A DNA stretch of 37,920 nucleotides from Bradyrhizobium lablabi. GTDB taxonomy: Bacteria > Pseudomonadota > Alphaproteobacteria > Rhizobiales > Xanthobacteraceae. Positions 15,783 through 23,800 of this stretch are shown piece by piece (position 1 is the stretch's first letter; each line of letters opens with the position of its first letter). The notes under the pieces were generated by a model that saw nothing but the letters and a program-made list of their open reading frames with translations, had not been told where the DNA came from and did no database searches. A program made the position numbers and the translations under genes. Location of the stretch: assembly GCF_001440475.1 (NCBI RefSeq), contig NZ_LLYB01000103.1:238-38157 (forward strand), in the 5' to 3' direction.

Positions 15783-16121
15783 AGGCCACGCATCATTGTT
15801 CTTGTGATCCTTCGCCGCGCTTTGCCGATCAATTTGTCACACAGAACCGCGCAACGGCCGCGCACCGTACTCGTACGGATTGGCCGCACCGATAACGACG
15901 ATTTATAACGCCGTCGCTTGCAGCGGGGGGCAGGGCGCTCGTTCATCACGACGAGTGCTACCACTGGAGGCCACGAGGCCCGGACTCCTAGGCACTCCGG
16001 GCCTCGTCTTCTCCTTGATCCCATACCCGAGCCGTTTCCGCCGTTCGGCCCGCTTCATCGACATTTCCATCACATCGCGAAGAAGAACGCCGCACGCGCT
16101 CGCCGAGCATGGGCGGGACGA
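15783..16121. other. Intergenic region without a recognised gene
   Basis: This 339-base stretch shows no supportable gene. Its only clear structure is the hairpin at 15974-16006. Confidence 0.6.
15974..16006. terminator. Candidate terminator hairpin
   Basis: A perfect 10-bp stem (CGAGGCCCGG 15974-15983, CCGGGCCTCG 15997-16006) with a 13-base loop is followed on the plus strand by the pyrimidine-rich TCTTCTCCTT. It may end the plus-strand transcript of the two small genes upstream, although it lies 190 bases beyond the last stop. Confidence 0.5.
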
Positions 16122-16208
16122 TCACAGCGATCCGAGAAATTGCCAGATGATCAGCAGCACCACGATGACCAGCATGACGTAGATGACCGTGCGGCCGATC
16201 CTTTTCAT
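16122..16208 (-). CDS. 28-residue single-helix membrane peptide
   Basis: A very short frame encodes MKRIGRTVIYVMLVIVVLLI followed by IWQFLGSL. The AAAGGA ribosome site (in GTCGAAAGGAAAGCGCG before the ATG, minus strand) is well placed, and the peptide has a basic cytoplasmic start and one clean membrane helix. This combination supports a real small membrane protein. There is no partner gene on the same strand nearby, and the function is unknown. The call rests on ribosome site and composition only. Confidence 0.6.
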   Translation of the reverse strand: MKRIGRTVIYVMLVIVVLLIIWQFLGSL

Positions 16209-16368
16209 CGCGCTTTCCTTTCGACGTGCCACGTTTGGGGGCAATGCTGGCAGCCGGCTACATGGACTTCAATGCCGGCGACCGGGCGGCCGATCGAGGC
16301 GGTTCCACATTAGCCATAAGTTCGCGTTTTGCTCCGGCGGGGGGATTTTCGGTGTTAAGGGGATTTCC

Positions 16369-16521
16369 ATGTGGAACGGCTGGAAAAAAGCGGCAATCGG
16401 AATGAGCGCGCTGTTGGCCTTCATCCTCCTGGAGTTGATGGCGGTCATCGGCGGCGTTGCCGTATTCCTGGGCCTGGTTCTTGATGTGGATTTGCCGTTT
16501 CAGGCGGTATCCGAAGAATAG
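16369..16521 (+). CDS. 50-residue single-helix membrane peptide
   Basis: This short frame starts MWNGWKKAAIGMSALLAFIL and has one long hydrophobic helix (residues 9-38) and an acidic end DVDLPFQAVSEE. AAGGGGA lies 7 bases before ATG 16369. A frame open from 16183 runs into it, but the upstream part lacks coding character. It is divergent from the 28-residue peptide gene 160 bases away. The function is unknown. Confidence 0.55.
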   Translation: MWNGWKKAAIGMSALLAFILLELMAVIGGVAVFLGLVLDVDLPFQAVSEE

Positions 16522-17008
16522 CCGGTGGCCCGCGCCGTCCGCCCCGACCCCTCGGTCCAGCAGCCGATCAACGTTCCTTGCGTTGAGGCATTCCGGCCCC
16601 GATTTGCGCCGTTTTGGTTCTCCCGAATCCCCGTGCCCAATGCCGGGAATCGGAATTGGTAATAAAATCGTTATGATTCAACAACTTTTTAAAGTTCCCT
16701 TAAGTCATAAATGAGTTCCTGTTAGAGCCGCACCGCCGCGCGGCCCGAATAGCCGGGCGCCGCTCCTATCACCTACCCCAGGGAGACGTGCGCTCGGCTA
16801 TTATGGGCAACCCATCGCGCTCTGAAGCAGGGGGGCTAAGCAAGCCCGCCCAGCGGCTGTTGAGGCCTAACCTCTTCATGGAAAATGCCACCAACAAAGA
16901 TTGCGCGAAACGGAACCAGACTATCGAATTCATGCGCGAGCGATGTCACCCGCCGGCAACAGCAGGTCGGTTTCGGCCGCACCTGGAAGATGTCTGGCGA
17001 TGCGCTTG
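16522..17008. other. Intergenic region with an AT-rich patch
   Basis: No gene is supportable in these 487 bases. The part from about 16655 to 16720 is strikingly AT-rich for this genome and contains the palindrome AACTTT-TT-AAAGTT (16683-16696). The following 150 bases are GC-rich with several short self-complementary runs, so a small RNA gene is possible but unproven. Confidence 0.5.
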
Positions 17009-17425
17009 CTACTCGTAGCCAGCGCGGCGCACGGAGACGCGGCACAAGCCGTCGCAGCCGATCTGCCGCGCGGCGCCGAGCGAGAAGTCGAGCACCCGGC
17101 CGCGGGCGTAGGGACCGCGGTCCTGCACCGGACAGCGGATCTTCTTGCCGTTCTCGAGATTGGTGACGACGAAGATCGTGCCGAACGCCTCGGTGCGATG
17201 CGCGCAGGAGACCTCGTTGGCCTTGAAGCGCTTCCCGCGTGCGTCCCACTTGTCTTCCCAGTAGACGGAGGCTTCCTGATCGTCCGCCGGTGGGCGAGCG
17301 ATCCGTCCCATCCACTTTTCCTGAAACGTATCGGCGCAGGCATGCGATGAGGTCAGCGCCAGCGCGAGCGCCGCGAACCGCAGCCTGGAAGCACCGTGGC
17401 CTTCGCGGTGGCGACTTCCTGCCAT
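17009..17425 (-). CDS. RlpA-like double-psi beta-barrel protein
   Basis: This 138-residue exported protein is a minimal RlpA-type domain. After a hydrophobic signal region (residues 14-31, RLRFAALALALTSSHACA) come the family landmarks ASVYWED, KANEVSCAHRTEAFGT, VTNLENGKKIRCPVQDRGPY and GRVLDFSLGAARQIG. His76 and Asp102 match conserved residues of the barrel, the Asp being catalytic in related lytic transglycosylases. There is no SPOR domain. Four cysteines in the mature part (74, 98, 124, 128) could form disulfides. It could be a small cell-wall-active enzyme or a non-catalytic wall binder. The start is uncertain because no good ribosome site precedes ATG 17425. Confidence 0.75.
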   Translation of the reverse strand: MAGSRHREGHGASRLRFAALALALTSSHACADTFQEKWMGRIARPPADDQEASVYWEDKWDARGKRFKANEVSCAHRTEAFGTIFVVTNLENGKKIRCPVQDRGPYARGRVLDFSLGAARQIGCDGLCRVSVRRAGYE

Positions 17426-17902
17426 GACGTCAACATTCTGTTGCGCGCGAGCTCATGCCCGCCGGAGGTTCCAGCCGCACGTTCCCGTTCGACTTTGGCG
17501 CGGGCATGGCGGGGGTACGGCGGTATTGCGCCGAGTTGGGTAATCCGGATGATATCGCACGTCGAGAATAGCCGGTGCTAACCTTCGGCAAACTTCGCAG
17601 CGGGAACCTGCGCAGAGCAAGCATTCACGCTGATGATGAACGCGGTTGCGATTAGGGAACCGTCAACGAGAGGCCATTAAGTTTCTATCTTCGCGAGTAC
17701 TGCGCTGATCAGTCCGATCAATCAACAGTTGTGAAGAGGAAAATGGGTGCGTCTACAAACAGACTCCGTTATGGTTGCGTTCTCTGATGATGCCAACCGG
17801 CTGGAACTTTTCGGCCTGAAAGAGGTTCTGAATTGGCCTTATTCTCCTCATGTTTTCTGCGAACGATGACAACCGAAAATCGAATCATGATTGGGGACGG
17901 TC
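17426..17902. other. Intergenic region upstream of the H-NS-like gene
   Basis: I found no gene in these 477 bases. They separate the minus-strand RlpA-like gene and the plus-strand H-NS-like gene and must hold both promoters. The only candidate element I noted is the GGAAC-N16-GGTT at 17803-17827. Confidence 0.55.
17803..17827 (+). promoter_or_regulatory. Possible EcfG-type promoter
   Basis: GGAAC (17803-17807) and GGTT (17824-17827) are separated by 16 bases. The general-stress EcfG consensus in alphaproteobacteria is GGAAC-N16/17-cGTT, so the second element has one mismatch at its least conserved base. It lies 76 bases upstream of the H-NS-like start. Confidence 0.3.
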
Positions 17903-18226
17903 GTGAACCGAACTAACTTCAAATCGATGTCCACCGATGAATTGTGGGCACTACACGAAGAAGTAGCTTCCAGGCTTGCGGCGACGCTGCTTGCGGAAAA
18001 GCGCGTGCTTGAAGATCGCTTGAAGCAACTCAAGGGCGGCGTCGAAGGTGAGCGCGCAAGCTCATCGACAGGGAAGCGGCCATATCCGACAGTCGTTCCG
18101 AAGTTTCGGAATCCGGATCGGCCGTCCGAGACCTGGGCGGGACGCGGAAAGACGCCTCGCTGGCTCGCCGCCAAGTTGAAGTCCGGCAAGCGGATCGACG
18201 ACTTCCGCATCAGGCACGTAGCCTAG
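17903..18226 (+). CDS. H-NS/HvrA-family nucleoid-associated protein
   Basis: This 107-residue protein has an N-terminal oligomerisation helix (SMSTDELWALHEEVASRLAA and following) and a C-terminal DNA-binding part. That part contains KFRNPDRPSETWAGRGKTPR, the W-x-G-R-G-x-x-P-R core that H-NS-type proteins use to contact AT-rich minor grooves. It then reads WLAAKLKSGKRIDDFRI. GTG 17903 is preferred because GGGGA lies 5 bases upstream; TTG 17891 would add four residues. Such proteins silence or modulate AT-rich and acquired genes. The gene stands alone. Confidence 0.88.
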   Translation: MNRTNFKSMSTDELWALHEEVASRLAATLLAEKRVLEDRLKQLKGGVEGERASSSTGKRPYPTVVPKFRNPDRPSETWAGRGKTPRWLAAKLKSGKRIDDFRIRHVA

Positions 18227-18265
18227 GAAGAGTTACAGCCTTCGGTTGTGGCGTACTGTCGCTCT

Positions 18266-18303
18266 GGTATCCGCAGATTGGCTTGCTGGCGCCTGCGGAT
18301 ATC
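18266..18303. terminator. Inverted repeat downstream of the H-NS-like gene
   Basis: GGTATCCGCAG (18266-18276) pairs with CTGCGGATATC (18293-18303), 10 of 11 positions, across a 16-base loop. It lies 40 bases after the H-NS-like stop. There is no T tract, so a terminator role is tentative. Confidence 0.35.
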
Positions 18304-18409
18304 GTTCCGATGTCCTTCATTGCACGTGCGAACTGTTGCTCGAGCGGAGACGTGTTGAGTGGCTCGGCGATATGCTTGGCTATGCCTCATCCGGAGCCGG
18401 ATGACGGCA

Positions 18410-18694
18410 TCACGGCCTCTCTTCAAGTCGGCGAGGGGGTAGGCCCTGATTTTCGGGGCTGGGTGGGCTTTCGACACTCGCTTCCAAAGCTCTGACAATT
18501 CCCATGCGCGCGAACAGCATGGGACCGCGGTCTTCGGCGGCATCAATCAGCATCTGAACCGCAAGCCGCCATTCCTGACGATCACGTTCCGACTGAGGCA
18601 GGTTCCTGATGTAATCGGCGGCGTCTCGCAGCGTCCGCGCAGGCGCTCCCGCCGGGAGCGGTACGGGCTGAGCGAACGGACGATCCCAGGACAT
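18410..18694 (-). CDS. Conserved small hypothetical protein
   Basis: This 94-residue cytoplasmic protein starts MSWDRPFAQPVPLPAGAPAR and continues TLRDAADYIRNLPQSERDRQ. I recognise this N-terminal pattern from short hypothetical proteins common in Bradyrhizobium, where the W-D-R-P-F start and the D-A-x-x-Y-I segment recur. GGGAG lies 7 bases before ATG 18694. The C-terminal tail (ESPPSPENQGLPPRRLEERP) looks disordered and is longer than I remember for the family. No function is known. Confidence 0.7.
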   Translation of the reverse strand: MSWDRPFAQPVPLPAGAPARTLRDAADYIRNLPQSERDRQEWRLAVQMLIDAAEDRGPMLFARMGIVRALEASVESPPSPENQGLPPRRLEERP

Positions 18695-18930
18695 GCTGAA
18701 CTCCCGTCACAGATTCCAAATGATGCTGGCGGAAATGGATGCGCCAGGCCGGTAACCCGGCGTTGGGTTGCCGGCCGGTGGAACCCGAGCGGCATTGAAA
18801 GCAGGGAGTCGACGCGGAACTCTGGTGTTGGTTCCAATTCTGGGGCAGTTTGTTCCATCCGCCGCTTTGCGTCCGGACGGAGCGGACCGCACTTGAGTCT
18901 CAGCGCTGCGATGGCGGTGGAACGGGCAGA

Positions 18931-19182
18931 TCAGTTCTGAAACGCGACGCCGACGAAATCGCCTTGCCGCCAGATTACGCGGCATTCGCGAATGGTGTGA
19001 AAATTGTCGAACGTCAGTTCGAAATTCAGCGGCAGCAAATTGAGGTCGTGGAGTTCAATTCCGGCCCCGGAATTCGTCACGTCCTGTACGCGGCAGGTGA
19101 GGACGCCGCGCTGCGCATCGAAGAACAGCAGCGCCTTTTTCGATATCATCGTCCTCGTGACGGATCGGCGTTCGAATTCCAT
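18931..19182 (-). CDS. Single-domain PilZ protein
   Basis: This 83-residue protein is a lone PilZ domain. The c-di-GMP contact motif R-x3-R is present near the N-terminus (ERRSVTRT), and the second motif appears as DVTNSGAG, a D-x-T-x-x-G variant of the usual D/N-x-S-x-x-G. The end ECRVIWRQGDFVGVAF is typical of the fold. Binding of c-di-GMP is plausible but not certain. No effector domain is attached, so it would act by protein contact. There is no operon partner. Confidence 0.8.
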   Translation of the reverse strand: MEFERRSVTRTMISKKALLFFDAQRGVLTCRVQDVTNSGAGIELHDLNLLPLNFELTFDNFHTIRECRVIWRQGDFVGVAFQN

Positions 19183-19424
19183 TCTCGGCTACCAACGGTT
19201 CACGCCTGGCTTGCCAAGCAGCGGCTTAGCGAATTGCCTCCAGGCGGCAATCAGGTTCGGTCTTATTCGTAAACAATCAATTTTAATGATCGCAGAAAGT
19301 ATGCCCGTCCGGGCCCGTACAGTTGCGGGTTCAACACAGCTACGGCCGTTCCGTGTGCGGAACTCACAAACAGGCTTGATGCATCAGTGAAAGCCAGCCT
19401 CTCTAACATGGAGAGGGGAATCGC

Positions 19425-19700
19425 ATGGCTTTACGTTGGATGTGCGTGCTGGCGCTGTGTCTGGGGACTTCAAGCGCCGGAGTTGCGGGTGAGCAGTCCG
19501 GAGTTCTACGTCGAATTTCATGCCCGGTCGTGCGCTACTACGTGGCGAAATACAGTGCGCCGGCCGCGGAGCAGTGGGCGCGCAGCAAGGGCGCGAGCGA
19601 TGCCGAGATCGAAGCAGCCCGGCGCTGCCTGAGGCCCGACGATATGCGAACGGCCAAGGCTCAGCGGCCGCCGCTCGCGCTCGGCACGTACGGCTGGTGA
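19425..19700 (+). CDS. Small exported protein of unknown function
   Basis: This 91-residue protein starts MALRWMCVLALCLGTSSAGV with a Sec signal peptide ending near GVAG (residue 22). The mature part has CPVVRYYVAKYSAPAAEQWA and KGASDAEIEAARRCL. The two mature cysteines could form a disulfide around a short helix pair. GAGAGGGGA lies just before ATG 19425. It converges with the DUF3551 gene. No function is recognised. Confidence 0.7.
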   Translation: MALRWMCVLALCLGTSSAGVAGEQSGVLRRISCPVVRYYVAKYSAPAAEQWARSKGASDAEIEAARRCLRPDDMRTAKAQRPPLALGTYGW

Positions 19701-19728
19701 ACGGCGACGCGGCGAACCGAACCGGCGA

Positions 19729-20013
19729 TCAGTACTGCTGATACCGCTTCTGGCGTTTGCTGCGCCCGGCGTTCGGTCCGCCGTAATAGGGATTGACCAC
19801 GCATTGCGCGGAGCGGCCCGACGCCGACATCTGACACTGCGCCATCGTTCGATAGTGGCACTCGAAGTAGTAGTCGACGAAGCCCTGGTAGACCTGCAGG
19901 CAAACGGGATAGCTCGGATCGTAGGTCTGCGCAGATGCCGGTGCGGGCAGGGCGATCGTCGCGGCCAAAATCGTCAAAGCTGTTGCTGTGGCAGATGCGT
20001 GCGGCAACTTCAT
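19729..20013 (-). CDS. DUF3551 family exported protein
   Basis: This 94-residue protein has a signal peptide (MKLPHASATATALTILAATI to PASAQ). The mature region carries the DUF3551 pattern YDPSYPVCLQVYQG, YYFECHYRTMAQCQMSASGR, SAQCVVNPYYGG, with four cysteines spaced as in the family. It ends in a basic tail (GRSKRQKRYQQY). GGAGGA lies 7 bases before ATG 20013, which fixes the start within a longer open frame. DUF3551 proteins are abundant paralogues in Bradyrhizobium, and their role is unknown. Confidence 0.85.
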   Translation of the reverse strand: MKLPHASATATALTILAATIALPAPASAQTYDPSYPVCLQVYQGFVDYYFECHYRTMAQCQMSASGRSAQCVVNPYYGGPNAGRSKRQKRYQQY

Positions 20014-20116
20014 CCTGATGTCCTCCAGACTTCCCCTCGGCATTGTCGCGGTCCTCTCCCAACGACAAAAACACCAGCGCCGGGTGCTTGTTCCAGCAGG
20101 CACAAGTAGCCGCTGT

Positions 20117-20374
20117 TCAGACTTCCCAATCCTCAAACCCGTACTCGCGATAGATGGCGGCCCGATCACCGTGGGGGTTCAGCCGGCATTTCGCCTGGGC
20201 GAGATGCAGGTTCAGCGTCCCCGGCTGGCAGTTCGCGGCCAGGAGTTTGCGGATGTCATCCATCTGCTGGCGCGATTGCTGGGTCGGTTCGAGCTGCTCG
20301 AGCGCGACCAGCGCCGTCGCCAGCGCTTCCGTGATGACCCATTCGTCGTGGCCCGTGATTCCCTTCTTTGGCAT
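20117..20374 (-). CDS. Small hypothetical protein
   Basis: This 85-residue cytoplasmic protein starts MPKKGITGHDEWVITEALAT. The first half is helical (ALVALEQLEPTQQSRQQMDD) and the second half is mixed, ending HGDRAAIYREYGFEDWEV. AAAGGA stands about 10 bases before ATG 20374. No motif or family is recognised. It lies beside a tRNA gene and has no operon partner. Confidence 0.6.
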   Translation of the reverse strand: MPKKGITGHDEWVITEALATALVALEQLEPTQQSRQQMDDIRKLLAANCQPGTLNLHLAQAKCRLNPHGDRAAIYREYGFEDWEV

Positions 20375-20489
20375 GACGAGCGCATCCTTTGTCAGGGCAA
20401 GGGAAGCAATTACTGGCCGGCATCATACGCCCAGAATCCAAACCGAGACGAGAATGAAGTCGAAATTGCGGAAAAGGGCACAGCGGCGT

Positions 20490-20566
20490 TGGCGATCCCG
20501 GCAGGATTCGAACCTGCAACCCGCGGAGTAGAAATCCGCTACTCTATCCAGTTGAGCTACGGGACC
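20490..20566 (-). tRNA. tRNA-Arg (anticodon TCT)
   Basis: Read on the minus strand, GGTCCCG pairs with CGGGATC as acceptor stem (one G-T pair). The anticodon stem GCGGA/TCCGC closes a loop TTTCTAC, giving anticodon TCT (20530-20532), which reads AGA. The T arm contains GGTTCGAATCC, and the discriminator G is followed by an encoded CCA. The 77-base length and full cloverleaf make this secure. Confidence 0.95.
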
Positions 20567-20893
20567 GTCCGGGCGATAGCCGGCTGGCCATCGCCTTGGC
20601 CTCTCCAGGCCTCTCTAGCACTGCCAATATGAAAAATCCGCTTTCCCGCCAAGCCGGTCGAACCGATTTCCTCAAGTTCACGACTAAGGCAGACGGCGGG
20701 CTATCTCCTGTGGCCCGCCCTGACACAGGCCTGCCTGCCGGCTACCCGCCGCCGGGGGCGGGTGGTAACGTTTGGACTGTCTTGCGCCATGCATGCGACC
20801 CCTTCGCAAGCCGACATCACCGTCATCAGTCCGTCACCTTTTCGCGCCTTTTTTGATCGTTACGCGGCATCTGTCCGCGGCAAGGAGCCCATC
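20567..20893. other. Intergenic region upstream of the alpha-2-macroglobulin gene
   Basis: No gene is supportable in these 327 bases. A short hairpin ACCCGCC-GCCGGG-GGCGGGT lies at 20744-20763. The frame of the following gene is open back to 20762 but lacks a ribosome site or signal peptide there. Confidence 0.55.
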
Positions 20894-23800
20894 ATGATCG
20901 GTTTGGTTCGCGCCACAGTGATTTGCGCCACGCTGGCGCTTGGCCTGACGGCGGCTGGCGCCGCGGACAAGGCCTTCAAGCGCGACGACCTCGCCGATTC
21001 GGCCGTGAAGCTGGAGGCCCAGATCAAGAGCGAGGCGGGGCCGGTCGCCAAATCCTCCGCCACACTGCGCAACGACGCCGACGTCGCCTTCAAGCGCTCC
21101 GACTTCCGGGTCGGCTTGCAGGTCCTCGGCCAGATCGCCGCCACCACGCCGGAAGACAGTGCAAATTGGCTAAAACTCGCCAAGACCATTTTCCAGATCC
21201 GCGCCGCCAGTTCCAGCGAACAGACCTTCCTGTACGAACGCGCCTCGACCGCGGCCTACATCGCCTATCAGCGCGCCGGCAACCAGGCCGAGGAGGCCGA
21301 TGCGCTGGCGGTGCTGGGACGGGCGATGTCCGAGCGCAAGCTATGGCGTCCGGCGCTGGATGCGTTGCGCCTGTCGCTCGACATGCGCGAGGTCGCCGAG
21401 GTTCGCGGCCAGTACGAGAAGATGCGCGACCAGCATGGTTTCCGGCTGCTGGATTACACCGTCGATTCTGACGGCGCCTCGCCGCGGGCCTGTTTCCAGT
21501 TCTCCGAGGATCTCGCCAAGCGGGTCGACTTCGCGCCGTTCGTGGCGCTGGCCGGCACCGACAAGCCGGCGCTGACCAGCGAGGGCAAGCAGCTCTGCGT
21601 CGACGGGCTGAAGCATGGCGAGCGCTACAACATCAATCTGCGCGCCGGCCTGCCGTCCACGGTGAAGGAGAGCCTGCCGAAATCGGCCGAGTTCAACATC
21701 TATGTCCGCGACCGCAAGCCGTTCGTGCGCTTCACGGGGCGGGCCTATGTGCTGCCGCGCACCGGCCAGCGCGGCATTCCGCTGGTCAGCGTCAATACGC
21801 CGTCAGTGAACGTCAACGTGTTCCGGATCGGCGACCGCAACCTGATCAACACCGTGGTCGACAGCGATTTTCAGAAGACGCTTTCCAGCTACCAGCTATC
21901 CGCTCTCGGCGAAGAGCGTGGGGTAAAGGTGTGGTCGGGCGAGCTTGCGACCGCGACCACGCTGAACCAGGACGTGGTGACGGCATTCCCGGTCGATCAG
22001 GCGCTCGGCGACCTGCAGCCCGGCGTCTATGTCATGACGGCGGCGGCCAAGGGCCCCGGCAGCGGCGGCGACGATGACGGTTCGCTGGCGACGCAGTGGT
22101 TCATCGTCTCCGACATGGGACTGACGGCGTTTTCCGGTAATGACGGCATCCATGTCTTCGTCAATTCGCTGGCTTCGACCGAAGCGGTTGCCAAGGCCGA
22201 GGTGCGGCTGGTCGCCCGCAACAACGAGATCCTGGCAACGCGCAAGACCGACGATGCCGGCCATGTGCTGTTCGAGGCCGGATTGGCGCGCGGCGAGGGC
22301 GGACTGTCACCGGCGCTGCTGACGGTCATGAGCGACAAGGCCGACTACGCCTTCCTCAGCCTGAAAACCAACGCCTTCGACCTCACCGACCGCGGCGTGT
22401 CCGGGCGGGTGGTTCCTCCCGGCGCCGACGCCTTCGTCTATGCCGAGCGCGGCGTCTACCGCTCGAACGAGACGGTTTATCTGACTGCGCTTCTCCGTGA
22501 CGGGCAGGGCAACGCCATGGCCGGCGGGCCGCTGACGCTGGTGATCGAACGGCCAGACGGTGTCGAGTTCCGCCGCGCCCAGCTCCCTGACCAGGGCGCG
22601 GGCGGACGCTCCATTGCCGTTGCGCTCAATTCCGCAGTCCCGACCGGGACCTGGCGGGTACGCGCCTTTACCGACCCCAAGGGCTCATCGGTCGGCGAGA
22701 CCACCTTCATGGTCGAGGACTACATCCCCGAACGGATCGAGTTCGACGTCTCGGCCAAGGATAAGATGATCAAGGCCGAAGCTCCGGTTGAACTGAAGGT
22801 CGCCGGCAAGTTCCTTTATGGTGCGCCGGCATCGGGCCTGCAGCTCGAAGGCGACATGCTGGTCGCCCCCGCGGCATCCGGGCGGCCGGGCTATCCCGGC
22901 TATCAGTTCGGCGTGGCCGATGAAGAGACCGCCAGCAACGAGCGGACCCCGATCGAGAACCTGCCCGAAGCCGACGCCAATGGCGTCGCGACCTTTCCGG
23001 TGTCGCTGGCCAAGGCGCCGACGTCGACCCGCCCGCAGGAGGCGCAGATCTTCATCCGCATGGTGGAGACCGGCGGCCGCGCGGTCGAGCGCAAGCTGGT
23101 GCTCCCGGTGGCTCCGCAAGCCGCGCTGATCGGCATCAAGCCGCTATTCGGCGACAAGAGCGTCGCTGAGGGCGACAAGGCCGAGTTCGACGTCGTGTTC
23201 GTCGGCCCCGACGGCAAGCAACTTTCGCGGGATGGCCTGCGCTACGAACTGCTGAAGATGGAGTCGCGTTATCAGTGGTATCGCCAGAACTCGTCCTGGG
23301 AATATGAGCCGGTCAAATCGACCAAGCGCGTCGCCGATGGCGATCTGACGCTCACGGCCGACAAGGCGGCGCGGGTGTCGGTCTCGCCGGAGCCTGGCCG
23401 CTATCGCCTCGACGTCAAGTCGACGGAAGCGGACGGCCCGGTCACCTCGGTGCAGTTCGATGTCGGCTGGTACTCCGACGGCGGCGCCGATACGCCGGAC
23501 CTCCTGGAGACCTCGGTCGACAAGCCGGAATACGCCTCTGGCGACACGATGGTGGTTTCGGTCAATGCCCGCACCGCCGGCAAACTGACGGTCAACGTGC
23601 TCGGCGACCGCCTGCTGACGACCCAGACCGTCGACGTCAAGGAAGGCACCCAGCAGGTCAGGCTGACCGTCGGCAAGGATTGGGGCACCGGCGCCTATGT
23701 GCTGGCGACGCTGCGCCGTCCGCTGGACGCTGCGGCGCTGCGGATGCCTGGACGGGCGATCGGCCTGAAATGGTTCGGCATCGACAAGAAGACCCGCACG

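Noticed and set aside
20490..20566. tRNA-Arg as an integration site for a genomic island
   Set aside because: I saw no integrase and no repeated copy of the tRNA 3' end within the window.
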